The notes beneath the pieces were generated by a model. It did not search any database. It saw nothing but the letters and a program-made list of their open reading frames with translations, and was not told where the DNA came from. The position numbers and the translations under genes are program-made. Source: Streptomyces sp. NTH33 (lineage in GTDB: Bacteria; Actinomycetota; Actinomycetes; Streptomycetales; Streptomycetaceae). From it: a stretch of DNA of 34,221 nt. Location: the NCBI RefSeq assembly GCF_003236365.1, contig NZ_POTZ01000015.1, positions 1-34,221 on the forward strand. The letters are read 5' to 3'. Below, in pieces: positions 19,801 to 31,687 of the stretch (its first letter is position 1; the number at the start of each line of letters is the position of its first letter).

Positions 19801-21409
19801 AGGCGGCACCGGACTTCAGGGCCGCGAGCAGGGCCACCACCATGTCGGTGGAGCGGGGCAGCATGAGGGCGACGCGCCGCCCCGGGCCCGCTCCGCGGCC
19901 GACGAGGAGCCTCGCCAGCCGGTTGGCCCTGTCGTTCAGTTCGCGGTACGAGACGGCGGACCCTCCGAAGACGACCGCGTCGGCGTCGGGGGTGCGCTCC
20001 GCCTGTGCTTCGAACCCGTCGGCCAGGGTTCCCTCCGGGATGTCCCGCACCGCTCCGTGCCAGCGCTCCAGGAGTTCTTCCTTCTCACCCGGGAGCAGGG
20101 GGATCAGGTCCCGGAGGGTGCTCCCGTCTCCCGCGGCCATCATCGCCAGCAGCTCGACGAGCCGGTCGAGCCAGGACCGCGCCTCCTCGGCCGTCATGAG
20201 GTGGGGCTGGTAGCCGAGGCGTATCTCCAGCTCGGTGCCGGGGACGACGGTGAGGGTGAGGGCGTAGTGGGTCGCGTCCGCGATGTCCGCGCCGGTCAAC
20301 TTGATGCCCGGGGCCAGCTCGTCGCCCGCGGCGGCGTCGACCGGATAGTTCTCGAAGGCGGTCACCGTGTCGAAGAGGGCGGGCAGCCCGGTCAGGTCGT
20401 GCAGGTCCTGGAGTCCCAGGTGGTGGTGGGGCAGCAGTCGGGCCTGCTCGTCCCGCAGCCGGCCGAGGTAGGAGGGCACGGACTCGTCGGCGTCGAGCCG
20501 CACCCGTACCGGAACGGTGTTGGTGAGCAGTCCGACCATGGACTCGACACCGGGGAGCTCCGGAGGCCGGCCGGACACGACGGTGCCCAGGACGACGTCC
20601 TGGCTGCCGGTCATCCAGCCGAGCAGCAGGCCCCACGCTCCCTGCACCACGGTGTTCAGGGTGACCTGGCCGCGGACGAGAGCGCCCAGGGCCCGCGTCT
20701 CGGCCTCCGGCAGCACGGAGACGACCGTGCGGGGCAGCTGCTGGTGCCGCGGAGGCACCGCCGCGGTGGCGGACGCCACCATGGCCGGCTGGTCGAAGCC
20801 CTCGAAGGACTCCCGCCAGGCCGCTACCGCCTCGGCGTGGTCCTGGTCCGCCAGCCACTCCAGGTAGGAACGGAACGGGGCGGGTTCGGGAAGGCCGGCG
20901 GCCTCCCCGCCCTCGGTGTAGACGCGGAAGACCTCCTGCACCAGTACCGGGAACGACCAGCCGTCGAGCACCAGGTGGTGGTTGGTCATCACCAGGGTCC
21001 ACTGCTCGTCCCCGGTCCGGATCAGCCTGAAGCGCACGAGCGGGGGACGGTCGAGGTCGAAAGGCCGGCGCCGGTCACCGGCGATCAGCCGCTCCCGCTG
21101 GGCGGCCCTGCGGTCCGGGTCCGCCCCGCGCAGATCGGAGGTGGACCACGGGGGCGCGACGTCACGGACGACGAACTGCAGGGGGTCGCCGGTGGCACGG
21201 GTCTTGAATCCGGCGCGGAGCGGGGCGTGGCGCTGCACGACGGTCGTGCAGGACCGGGCGAGGCGTTCAGGATCCAGCGGGCCCGTCAGGTCGAGGGTCA
21301 GCTGTGCGGTGTAGAGGTCGGCCGCCGCCCCGGCGAGCCGGGCGTGGAAGTACAGCCCCGACTGCAGCGGGGTGAGGGGGTAGACGTCTTCCAGTCGGGA
21401 GGTACGCAT
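16892..21409 (-). CDS. NRPS C-A(beta-Ala)-T-C with orphan terminal C domain
   Basis: About 1505 aa. First C domain about 5-440, with an opening DVYPLTPLQSGLYFH typical of D-L condensation domains and HHLVLDGWS at the active site. This fits its upstream partner, which ends in an epimerase. A domain about 455-940 with YTSGSTGRPKG. Its A4 region SFVDGSVELL lacks Asp235, the usual anchor of an alpha-amino group, and has Val235-Asp236. The pocket read by eye is V D V V V S F A D K, a beta-alanine pattern. T domain Ser1008 (GGHSL). A second C domain (about 1060-1500, HHIACDGWS, L-L-like) ends the protein with nothing after it. ATG at 21409 (MRTSRLEDVY) was preferred to GTG 21424, which overlaps the previous gene's end. 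The terminal C domain probably serves the A(Ser)-MT-T-TE protein, which lacks one. Confidence 0.94.
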   Translation of the reverse strand: MRTSRLEDVYPLTPLQSGLYFHARLAGAAADLYTAQLTLDLTGPLDPERLARSCTTVVQRHAPLRAGFKTRATGDPLQFVVRDVAPPWSTSDLRGADPDRRAAQRERLIAGDRRRPFDLDRPPLVRFRLIRTGDEQWTLVMTNHHLVLDGWSFPVLVQEVFRVYTEGGEAAGLPEPAPFRSYLEWLADQDHAEAVAAWRESFEGFDQPAMVASATAAVPPRHQQLPRTVVSVLPEAETRALGALVRGQVTLNTVVQGAWGLLLGWMTGSQDVVLGTVVSGRPPELPGVESMVGLLTNTVPVRVRLDADESVPSYLGRLRDEQARLLPHHHLGLQDLHDLTGLPALFDTVTAFENYPVDAAAGDELAPGIKLTGADIADATHYALTLTVVPGTELEIRLGYQPHLMTAEEARSWLDRLVELLAMMAAGDGSTLRDLIPLLPGEKEELLERWHGAVRDIPEGTLADGFEAQAERTPDADAVVFGGSAVSYRELNDRANRLARLLVGRGAGPGRRVALMLPRSTDMVVALLAALKSGAAYIPVDPHLPAERVRFMLDDAKPDVVLTTEELLSVVGADVPTVTAQQGDDGFRALTEGLSAGNLTEGERPAEPTAADPAWIVYTSGSTGRPKGVVAGHRSVLNRIAWYAAEFPYDPDETVIAKTTLSFVDGSVELLGALLNGARIALADSETARSAIALAAMIEGTGPCRITVVPSLLGALLEEAGRRDLTSCGLWVSSGEALTPELVRQFRSLLPGARLINFYGSSEAGADSLYAEADGPEVFLGRPVWNTRTYVLDAWQRPVPVGVVGELHLAGACLADEYLNQSGLTAERFPACPFGDPSDGRMYRTGDLVSRRPDGRLVFHGRVDGQVKIRGFRIEPGEIEAVLAAHPDVEAAVVVDRPGTEGRPRLIAYVVPAHPGRPLDGTQLRAHLVGQLPEYMVPALVLPLSEVPLTGSGKIDRKALPAPDFQSASSGRAARTEREELLCGLFAEVLGLDRVTIDDSFFHLGGHSLLATRLIGRIRRELGVEVALRTLYEAPTVAHLAGTLEERPAAARPALGPMERPEELPLAPVQRRLWFQNRLEGANGNYNMPMALRLTGPLHRAALHRAVNDVVARHESLRTAFPDWDGVPQQVVLEPDEAPVELPLVVTTEEDLPGLLAAEARHPFDLTGETPVQARLFEIGEQEHVLLLVLHHIACDGWSLTPLARDIARAYAASAAGTRPAWTDLAVQYADYTLWVHQLLGGADLPESELNRQTAFWTRELAGLPDRLEMPAAAERPRTPSYRAGHLDARIPVPVQEPLHALATRCGVSLFMVCQAALAALLTERGAGTDVAIGTPVAGRTDDALDDLVGFFVNTLVLRTRTDGNPTFRELLSRVRTTDLAAYAHQDVPFDHIVQAVNPDRSAGRHPLFQVMLAFQNNALPDLSLPGLDVRTEPLPDQPARFDLRFELAERRTAGGTPDGIGVRLTYAVDLFTAEAAQELLHGYTVLLERVATDPEYVVGATAGG

Positions 21410-21414
21410 AGGTT

Positions 21415-24400
21415 CTAGGCCCACCGTTCCAGTTCGGCTTCCAGATCATCGACCTCGTCCTGGCCGAGCCCGGTGAGATAGAGGTCGGAGGGGGTGTGCC
21501 GACTGACCTCGCGGCCCGCGGCAGCGGCTGCGAGGGCGCCCAGGGCCTCGTCCCAGAGCGTGCACAGCCGGTCCAGGTCCGCGTCGCGGAGCCATCCGGC
21601 CGGAGCGCTGAAGCCGGCTTCCAGCCGGGGCCCGCCGCTGTCCTCCCGGACCAGGACGTCGATGGTGAGTCCGTGGCCGGCCGGGCCGCGGGGGTCGCGC
21701 CCGTCCCTCAGGACGTCGGCGGCGGGCACCGGGCTCCAGTCGGCGTCCTCGCGGCCGGGGAGCCGTCCCAGGTAGTTGAAGAGGATCTCCGGCTTCGCCA
21801 GACCGCGCAGCTCCCGTCCGGTGTCCGCGTTGAGGTGGCGCAGCAGGCCGAAGCCCAGCCCGTCCCCCGGGGCGGCGCGCAGCTGCTCCTTGACCCGGGC
21901 GAGTGCCTGGGTGGCGTCCTGGGGGACCGTGCCGCCTGCGTCCGCGGGGTTCAGCCGGACGGGGTGCATGCTCGTGAACCAGCCGACGGTACGGGACAGA
22001 TCGGCCTCGTGGGAGCCGTCCGCCCGGCCGTGGCCCTCCAGGTCGAGCAGGACGTCGTGGGAGGCGGGGAGCCCGCGTTCCGCGCGCCATGCGGGGATCG
22101 CCAGGGCCAGCGCGGTGAGCAGCACATCGGGAATCGTGCCGTGCACGGCGGCGGGCACCGAGGACAGCAGGGGGGCGCTGCGGGCCGGATCGAGGACCAG
22201 GTGCCTGCGTGTGCTGGTCGCGGCCGTGTCCACGGCCGGGTCCAGGGGGCGTTCCCCGAGCGACGGGGCGTCCGGGGTCAGCACGGAGCGCCAGTGGGCC
22301 AGTTCCGCCAGCCTCCCGGCGTCGTGGGCCGAATCCTCCAGAAGCCCGTTCCACCGCGTGACCGAGGTCGCGACCGGAGGCAGTTCGATGGGGCGGCCTG
22401 CCCCGTGGGCCTCCCAGGCGAGCGCCAGGTCGCGCAGCAGCGTGTACCAGGAAGCGCCGTCCACGGCGAGGTGGTGGACCACCAGCAGCAGCATCCCCCG
22501 CCGGTCGGGGCCGCCGTCGAAGAGGCACGCCTGGAGCAGGGCGCCGGCCCATGGGTCGAGCCGCTCGGCGGCCTTCCGGACGTGGGTGGCGGCGAGTGCG
22601 ACGGTCTCCTCGTCCGAGAAGTCCTCCACGGCGACGCGTTCGACAAGCCCCTCCACGGTGGTGCTGCCGACCGGGGCGATGTGCAGACGCCACCCGTGCT
22701 CGTCCACCAGCCGGGCGCGCAGGACGTCGTGGTGGTCGGTCAGGGCGGTCAGCAGCGTCCGCAAGGTCTCCTGCGTGAGTCCGGCGGGAGTACGAATGAG
22801 CAGGGACTGCTGGTACGCGTCCACCGGGCCGCCCAGCTCCTCCAGCCATCTCAGCACCGGACTCGCCGGGACGGGCCCCATGACGGCGTCGTGCGGGGCA
22901 GGCCCCGCCGCGGTCGCGTGCTCCTGAGCCGCGGGAACCGCGACCTTCGCGAGCTCGCGCGGCGTCTCGCGGGCGAAGACCTGCTTGAGGCTGATGGCCC
23001 ACCCGCTCTCGCGCGCGCGGGAGACGAGCTGGATCGCGGTGATGCTGTCGCCGCCGAGGTCGAAGAACGCGTCGTCCGGGGCCGCCTCGGCGACACCGAG
23101 GACGCTCCGGAACAACTGGACCATCGCCTCCTGAGCGGCCTCGCTCCCACCCGGCTCGGCCTGGTCAGCGGCGGTGGCCGGCTCCGGGCCCGCCTGGGCC
23201 GCCGGCGCTGCCTCCTCTCCGCCCGAGGCCGGGGCCCCGGCCCTGACCGCCCGTGGGGCCGGGGCCACCGCGACGGAGCCGATGGCGGTCTGCGGGTCGT
23301 CGGCAGCGGCACGGAAGAGGCCGAGCAGGGTCTGCTCGTGATGGGCGAGCTCTCCTTCCGTGTACCGTGCCGAACTCGCGTCCGTGTCCAGACTCAGACC
23401 CGCGCCGTCCTGGCGCCCGCCCACCGCGACGGCGATGTCGCCGACCGGGCCGTTGGAGAGGTTATGGGCGACGGCGGTGTGGCCTCCCATGGTGAAGGTG
23501 TGGGGGAACGTCATGACGTTCACCATCGGGCCGACGACCCCGCGCTCGCCGCGGGTGAAGCCCAGGTCGCGGTGCAGGTCCTCGGCACGGTAGCGCTGAT
23601 GCGGCAGTGCCTCCTTGATCACCAGCGCCGCCTGGCGGGTCAGGTCGGCGAAGGACATGCCGCCGTGCACGGCCAGCCGGAGGGGGACGGTGTTGGACAG
23701 CATGCCGGGGGTGCGCCGCGCGACGTCTCCTCGCCGGGCCGTGACGGGGAGCGAGACGACGACGTCCTCGGCGCCCGTCACGAGGTGCAGCTGGGCGGCG
23801 ACCGCCGCCACCGCCGTCGGTGCCAGGGACCGGCCGAGGCCGGCGCGCAGCCGGTCGGCCTGGTCCGCGGGGATCCGTGCCGTACGGCGCAGCACCGGCG
23901 CGGCCGGCTGCCAGGAGCGGTCGGAGAGCGACACGGGCCGCGGCCGGTCGGCGAGCTTGCGCGTCCAGAAGTCCCGGTCCGCGTCGAACGCCGCCGAGGC
24001 CCGGTACGCCTCCTCGTCCGCCAGCAGGTCGGCCAGCGAGCCGAAGGAGGGGGCGGCCGCCCGTGGGCCGCCCGTCTCCTGCGCGTAGAGGGCGGCGACG
24101 CGCTCGGCGAAGAGCGCCGCCCCGAATCCGTCCACGGTCAGGTGGTGGGTGCGCTGGTACCAGAGGAACCGCCGGGAGGAGAGCCGGAACAGGCACACCG
24201 TGAGGACCGGTTCGCGGGTCACGTCGAGCGGCCGGGTCAGGTTGTCCCGCATCCGGCCGAGCGCCGCGGCTTCGGGGTCCCCCGCGGTGGTGAGGTCCAG
24301 GAAGCGGATGTCGGGCGACGGCCCGAGCAGGACCGACTGGCGTGGGCCCGCCGGCGTGTCCGTGACCGCCACGCGCAGCGCCTCGGTCTCCTCCCATGCC

Positions 24401-24561
24401 CGGATCCAGGCACAGCGGAAGGCGGCAGCATCGACCGGGCCCGCTATGTCGAAGTACTCCGCTATCTGGTAGCGGCCCCCGTGGGCCTCGTCCTGGTCGG
24501 CGAACCAGATGCCGAGCTGTGCCCGGGAGAGGGGGAAGTCCGTGCTCGTCCTGTCGTTCAT
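21415..24561 (-). CDS. NRPS C-T-E lacking an adenylation domain
   Basis: 1048 aa. C domain about 8-430 with HHLTVDG (139-145). T domain with Ser506 in LGGDSITA, the variant typical of carriers that feed an epimerase. E domain about 560-1010 with HHLAVDGASW (696-705), an EGHGR segment and NYLGRL. Where an A domain of about 500 residues should lie there is only a linker of about 50 residues rich in Ala, Pro and Glu (about 432-480). The absence therefore looks clean rather than a decayed domain. The carrier must be charged in trans by an A domain outside the window or by the aaRS-like ligase encoded 1 bp upstream. The epimerase predicts a D-configured residue, and the next protein starts with a D-L-type C domain. 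The start ATG at 24561 is 1 nt past the ligase stop. Confidence 0.94.
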   Translation of the reverse strand: MNDRTSTDFPLSRAQLGIWFADQDEAHGGRYQIAEYFDIAGPVDAAAFRCAWIRAWEETEALRVAVTDTPAGPRQSVLLGPSPDIRFLDLTTAGDPEAAALGRMRDNLTRPLDVTREPVLTVCLFRLSSRRFLWYQRTHHLTVDGFGAALFAERVAALYAQETGGPRAAAPSFGSLADLLADEEAYRASAAFDADRDFWTRKLADRPRPVSLSDRSWQPAAPVLRRTARIPADQADRLRAGLGRSLAPTAVAAVAAQLHLVTGAEDVVVSLPVTARRGDVARRTPGMLSNTVPLRLAVHGGMSFADLTRQAALVIKEALPHQRYRAEDLHRDLGFTRGERGVVGPMVNVMTFPHTFTMGGHTAVAHNLSNGPVGDIAVAVGGRQDGAGLSLDTDASSARYTEGELAHHEQTLLGLFRAAADDPQTAIGSVAVAPAPRAVRAGAPASGGEEAAPAAQAGPEPATAADQAEPGGSEAAQEAMVQLFRSVLGVAEAAPDDAFFDLGGDSITAIQLVSRARESGWAISLKQVFARETPRELAKVAVPAAQEHATAAGPAPHDAVMGPVPASPVLRWLEELGGPVDAYQQSLLIRTPAGLTQETLRTLLTALTDHHDVLRARLVDEHGWRLHIAPVGSTTVEGLVERVAVEDFSDEETVALAATHVRKAAERLDPWAGALLQACLFDGGPDRRGMLLLVVHHLAVDGASWYTLLRDLALAWEAHGAGRPIELPPVATSVTRWNGLLEDSAHDAGRLAELAHWRSVLTPDAPSLGERPLDPAVDTAATSTRRHLVLDPARSAPLLSSVPAAVHGTIPDVLLTALALAIPAWRAERGLPASHDVLLDLEGHGRADGSHEADLSRTVGWFTSMHPVRLNPADAGGTVPQDATQALARVKEQLRAAPGDGLGFGLLRHLNADTGRELRGLAKPEILFNYLGRLPGREDADWSPVPAADVLRDGRDPRGPAGHGLTIDVLVREDSGGPRLEAGFSAPAGWLRDADLDRLCTLWDEALGALAAAAAGREVSRHTPSDLYLTGLGQDEVDDLEAELERWA

Positions 24562-24562
24562 G

Positions 24563-25768
24563 TCAGATCCCGCTCATCCCTTCGACGCCGGCGCGGACCG
24601 CTGCGGGCCAGCCCTCGGGGTCCACCCCGTACTGGCACAGGAACGCGTACACCAGGCGCTCCAGGCCGAATCCCACGCAAGCGCTCCTGACCGGACCGTC
24701 GGTGCCGTGCTGGATGCCGAAGTTCCGGCCGAACAGGTCGTCGTGGAAGTTGAAGGATCCGACGGCGACGGTCCGGTCGGGCCCGACGTCGAGGCGGAGC
24801 TCGTACTTGAGCTTGAGCAGCCGCTGCGACCAGATGCGCTGGGAGGTGTCGGTGCCGCAGAAGAAGGGATCGTTGCCCACCTCGCAGAACCCGGACAGTC
24901 CGAGTTCCTCGACGAGCGCGAACACGTTCCGCATGAACGTCTCGCGTGCCGAGAGCACCTCGTCGCGCGCGCCCATGAAGACGATTTCCCGGATGGTGAA
25001 GTCCCAGAGGCGTTCGAGCGTGGTGGCGTAGTCGGACTCGTACCGGAACGACTTGCCGCGGGCGGTGACCACGTGGAGCCGGTCCGCGCTCAGCTCCCGC
25101 CCGCTGTACTGGTGGAAGGTGTGGTAGCACATCGTGGGCGGCAGGCAGTAGTCCACGTTCCCGCACGATTCGAGTACGGCGGAGTCGACCCCCGCTCCGG
25201 CGTACTTCTCCTGGAACCCCTGGTACACGTCGATGTCGTTGTGCAGCCGGGTCACGAACATGAGGTGCTGGGGGAACGATTTGAAGTACCCGGCCGTCTC
25301 CAGCGCCCGAGTGCTGATGAGGGTCGGATAGCGGTACTCGCTCACCTGGAAGTCCTGGCGGAGGAGCTTCTTGACCGTCCGGTCGAAGTACTCCAGCAGG
25401 GAGAGGAACGGTTCGCCCACCGCCACCTGGCCTTCACCGGCCTCGCTGACCGCTCCGGCGTCGGCCAGGAGGGTGAAGGTACCCTCCCGCACCTCACGCC
25501 GGTGGGGGGACCGCCACACGGATTTGGCGGGTGTCGGCCGCTGCGGGCGCACGTCGCTGTCGACCACGCGGTTGACCTTGTCGGCCAGGACAGCGGGATC
25601 GACGGGCTCCGCCGACCGGATCACCACTCCGCGCACCTCGCCGTCGCCGACGACGAGCTCGAACGCGTCGATGTCGCTGGACACGAAGAACATGCGCCGC
25701 TCGATCTCGGACGCGAGGTGCTCCGGCACCGGAGTGTGCAGATCAACACGGGCACTGAATTGGGTCAT
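24563..25768 (-). CDS. Class II aaRS-like amino acid:[carrier protein] ligase
   Basis: 401 aa, related to the catalytic core of seryl-tRNA synthetases of the methanogen type. It has no tRNA-binding arm, as in the bacterial amino acid:carrier-protein ligases described from Bradyrhizobium. Motif 2 is FRYE (241-244) and motif 3 is GFGLER (366-371). The three likely zinc ligands of that family are present: Cys214 (PTMCYHTF), Glu261 (TIREIVF) and Cys364 (ACVGFG). Known members activate glycine, alanine or serine-sized amino acids and transfer them to the phosphopantetheine of a carrier protein. The neighbouring free ACP and FkbK-like dehydrogenase suggest that it makes seryl-ACP, the first step to aminomalonyl-ACP. 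Alternatively it may charge the A-less C-T-E protein encoded next. ATG at 25768 has AGGAG 9 nt upstream. Confidence 0.88.
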   Translation of the reverse strand: MTQFSARVDLHTPVPEHLASEIERRMFFVSSDIDAFELVVGDGEVRGVVIRSAEPVDPAVLADKVNRVVDSDVRPQRPTPAKSVWRSPHRREVREGTFTLLADAGAVSEAGEGQVAVGEPFLSLLEYFDRTVKKLLRQDFQVSEYRYPTLISTRALETAGYFKSFPQHLMFVTRLHNDIDVYQGFQEKYAGAGVDSAVLESCGNVDYCLPPTMCYHTFHQYSGRELSADRLHVVTARGKSFRYESDYATTLERLWDFTIREIVFMGARDEVLSARETFMRNVFALVEELGLSGFCEVGNDPFFCGTDTSQRIWSQRLLKLKYELRLDVGPDRTVAVGSFNFHDDLFGRNFGIQHGTDGPVRSACVGFGLERLVYAFLCQYGVDPEGWPAAVRAGVEGMSGI

Positions 25769-25835
25769 GGTCGCTCACTCCTGGCCGGATGGTGGGGCGG
25801 GACGTTCCGTGGGGTGGTCGCGGGCACCCCTGCCC

Positions 25836-25897
25836 GGCCCCGGGGAGCAGGTCCCCGGGGCCCTGCGGTCTGACCGCCGCGGCGGCGGTCAGACCGC
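25836..25897. repeat. Two tandem hairpins between ACP and ligase genes
   Basis: GGCCCCGGGGA (25836-25846) pairs with its complement at 25852-25862. GCGGTCTGACCGCC (25865-25878) pairs with 25884-25897, where the right arm includes the ACP stop and last codons. Neither has a U-run on the minus strand. They may slow transcription or protect mRNA ends and so change the ratio of ACP to ligase. The remainder of 25769-25888 shows no gene. Confidence 0.65.
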
Positions 25898-26140
25898 CGC
25901 GGCGGCATTCGCGTTCACGAGGCGAACGAGGCCCGAAACGGTACGGAAGTTGTCGAACTCCATGTCCTCGGCACCGAGCTGCAGGGAGAACTCCTTCTCG
26001 ATGAAGAGGACGAGCTGCATGGCGAAGAGGGAATTGACGTATCCCAGGGCGAAGATGTCGTCCCCGTCCGCGACCTCCTGACCACCCAGGTGCGGGGCGA
26101 GGAATTCGCGGATACGGGCCTTCACGTCGTTGTGCGTCAT
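25889..26140 (-). CDS. Free-standing acyl carrier protein (FkbJ-like)
   Basis: 83 aa, a complete discrete carrier protein. The phosphopantetheine site is Ser37 in LGYVNSLFAMQ rather than the usual DSL. The NSLFAMQL variant is what I know from the dedicated carriers of ACP-linked PKS extender units (methoxymalonyl-, hydroxymalonyl- and aminomalonyl-ACP pathways, such as FkbJ). It has AGGAG 6 nt before ATG 26140. It lies between the aaRS-like ligase and the dehydrogenase, as expected if serine is loaded on it and then oxidised. Confidence 0.92.
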   Translation of the reverse strand: MTHNDVKARIREFLAPHLGGQEVADGDDIFALGYVNSLFAMQLVLFIEKEFSLQLGAEDMEFDNFRTVSGLVRLVNANAAAAV

Positions 26141-26169
26141 GTCGTTCTCCTGATGGGTGAAAGGGATTT

Positions 26170-27021
26170 TCAGTAGGTGTAGAAGCCCTGGGATGTCTTC
26201 CGCCCGAGCAGCTTGGCGTCGACCATCTTCTGCAGCAGTGGGGCGGGCCGGTACTTGGAGTCCTTGAAGCTCTCGTACATGACCGTGAGCGAGTTCAGAA
26301 TGGTGTCCAGGCCGATCAGGTCACCCGTCTCCAGGGGGCCCATCTTGTGGCCGAAGCAGCCCTTGAACATCCTGTCGACGTCCTCCGCGGTGGCGACCTG
26401 GTCCTGCACGCAGAAGACGGCTTCGTTGATGGTGAGCATCAGGACCCTGTTGGTCACGAATCCCGGGGCGTCCTGAACGACGATGCCCTCCTTGCCCGCG
26501 GCCTCGAGGAGCCTCATGGCGATGGCGAGTGTCTCGTCCGACGTGAAGTACCCGCGGACGACCTCGACCGTGTCCATGAGCGGCACGGGATTCATGAAGT
26601 GCAGTCCCAGCACTTCGGCGGGCCGCTCGGTGACCGATGCCACGCGGGTGATCGGAACGGCCGAGGTGTTGACCGCGAAGACCACGCCAGGACGGCAGAT
26701 CTTGTCTATCGTCTCGTAGACCTCACGCTTGACGTCCCAGTTCTCGGTGACGTTCTCGACGACGAAATCGACGTCCGCCAGATCCGCCAGTTCGGTGCTG
26801 GTGGTGATGCGCCCCAGGATGGTCTCCGCGTCGTCGGCGAGCTTCTCCGCGCGGAACAGGCCCTGCATGCGCAGGTCCCGCTCCATCTGGCTCCTGGCAC
26901 TCACGAGCTGGCTCTCCGAGATGTCGACCAGGACCACCTCGAACGAGGACTGTGCCAGGGACTGCGCGACACCGCGGCCGATCGTCCCGGCGCCGATGAC
27001 ACCTATCTTGCTCACGCTCAC
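26170..27021 (-). CDS. 3-hydroxyacyl-CoA dehydrogenase-like enzyme (FkbK/ZmaG/ClbD type)
   Basis: 283 aa, the usual length of the family. N-terminal NAD-binding motif GVIGAGTIGRG (7-17). The catalytic region has Ser120 (NTSAVPIT) and His141 with Asn144 (LHFMNPVP). The C-terminal dimerisation domain is present (ETGDLIGLD, then GRKTSQGFYTY at the end). In extender-unit pathways this enzyme oxidises the hydroxymethyl group of glyceryl-ACP (methoxymalonyl route) or seryl-ACP (aminomalonyl route). With an amino acid ligase and no FkbH glyceryl transferase next to it, the aminomalonyl route fits better. The acyl-CoA dehydrogenase that should complete the oxidation is not in the window. Start GTG 27021 (second GTG at 27015 possible). 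Confidence 0.92.
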   Translation of the reverse strand: MSVSKIGVIGAGTIGRGVAQSLAQSSFEVVLVDISESQLVSARSQMERDLRMQGLFRAEKLADDAETILGRITTSTELADLADVDFVVENVTENWDVKREVYETIDKICRPGVVFAVNTSAVPITRVASVTERPAEVLGLHFMNPVPLMDTVEVVRGYFTSDETLAIAMRLLEAAGKEGIVVQDAPGFVTNRVLMLTINEAVFCVQDQVATAEDVDRMFKGCFGHKMGPLETGDLIGLDTILNSLTVMYESFKDSKYRPAPLLQKMVDAKLLGRKTSQGFYTY

Positions 27022-27106
27022 GCCTGCCGCCTTCGGTTGTTCGGAAGAGAATGGATGGGGTGTCGATGGGCGGCCCGGTGGATGAGCACCGGGCCGTTGT
27101 GCTGCG

Positions 27107-31679
<4,573 letters not shown>

Positions 31680-31687
<8 letters not shown>

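Noticed and set aside
18629..24690. Two long plus-strand frames (18629-21418, 21496-24690) opposite the NRPS genes
   Set aside because: No conserved motifs and complementary to well-supported NRPS genes.
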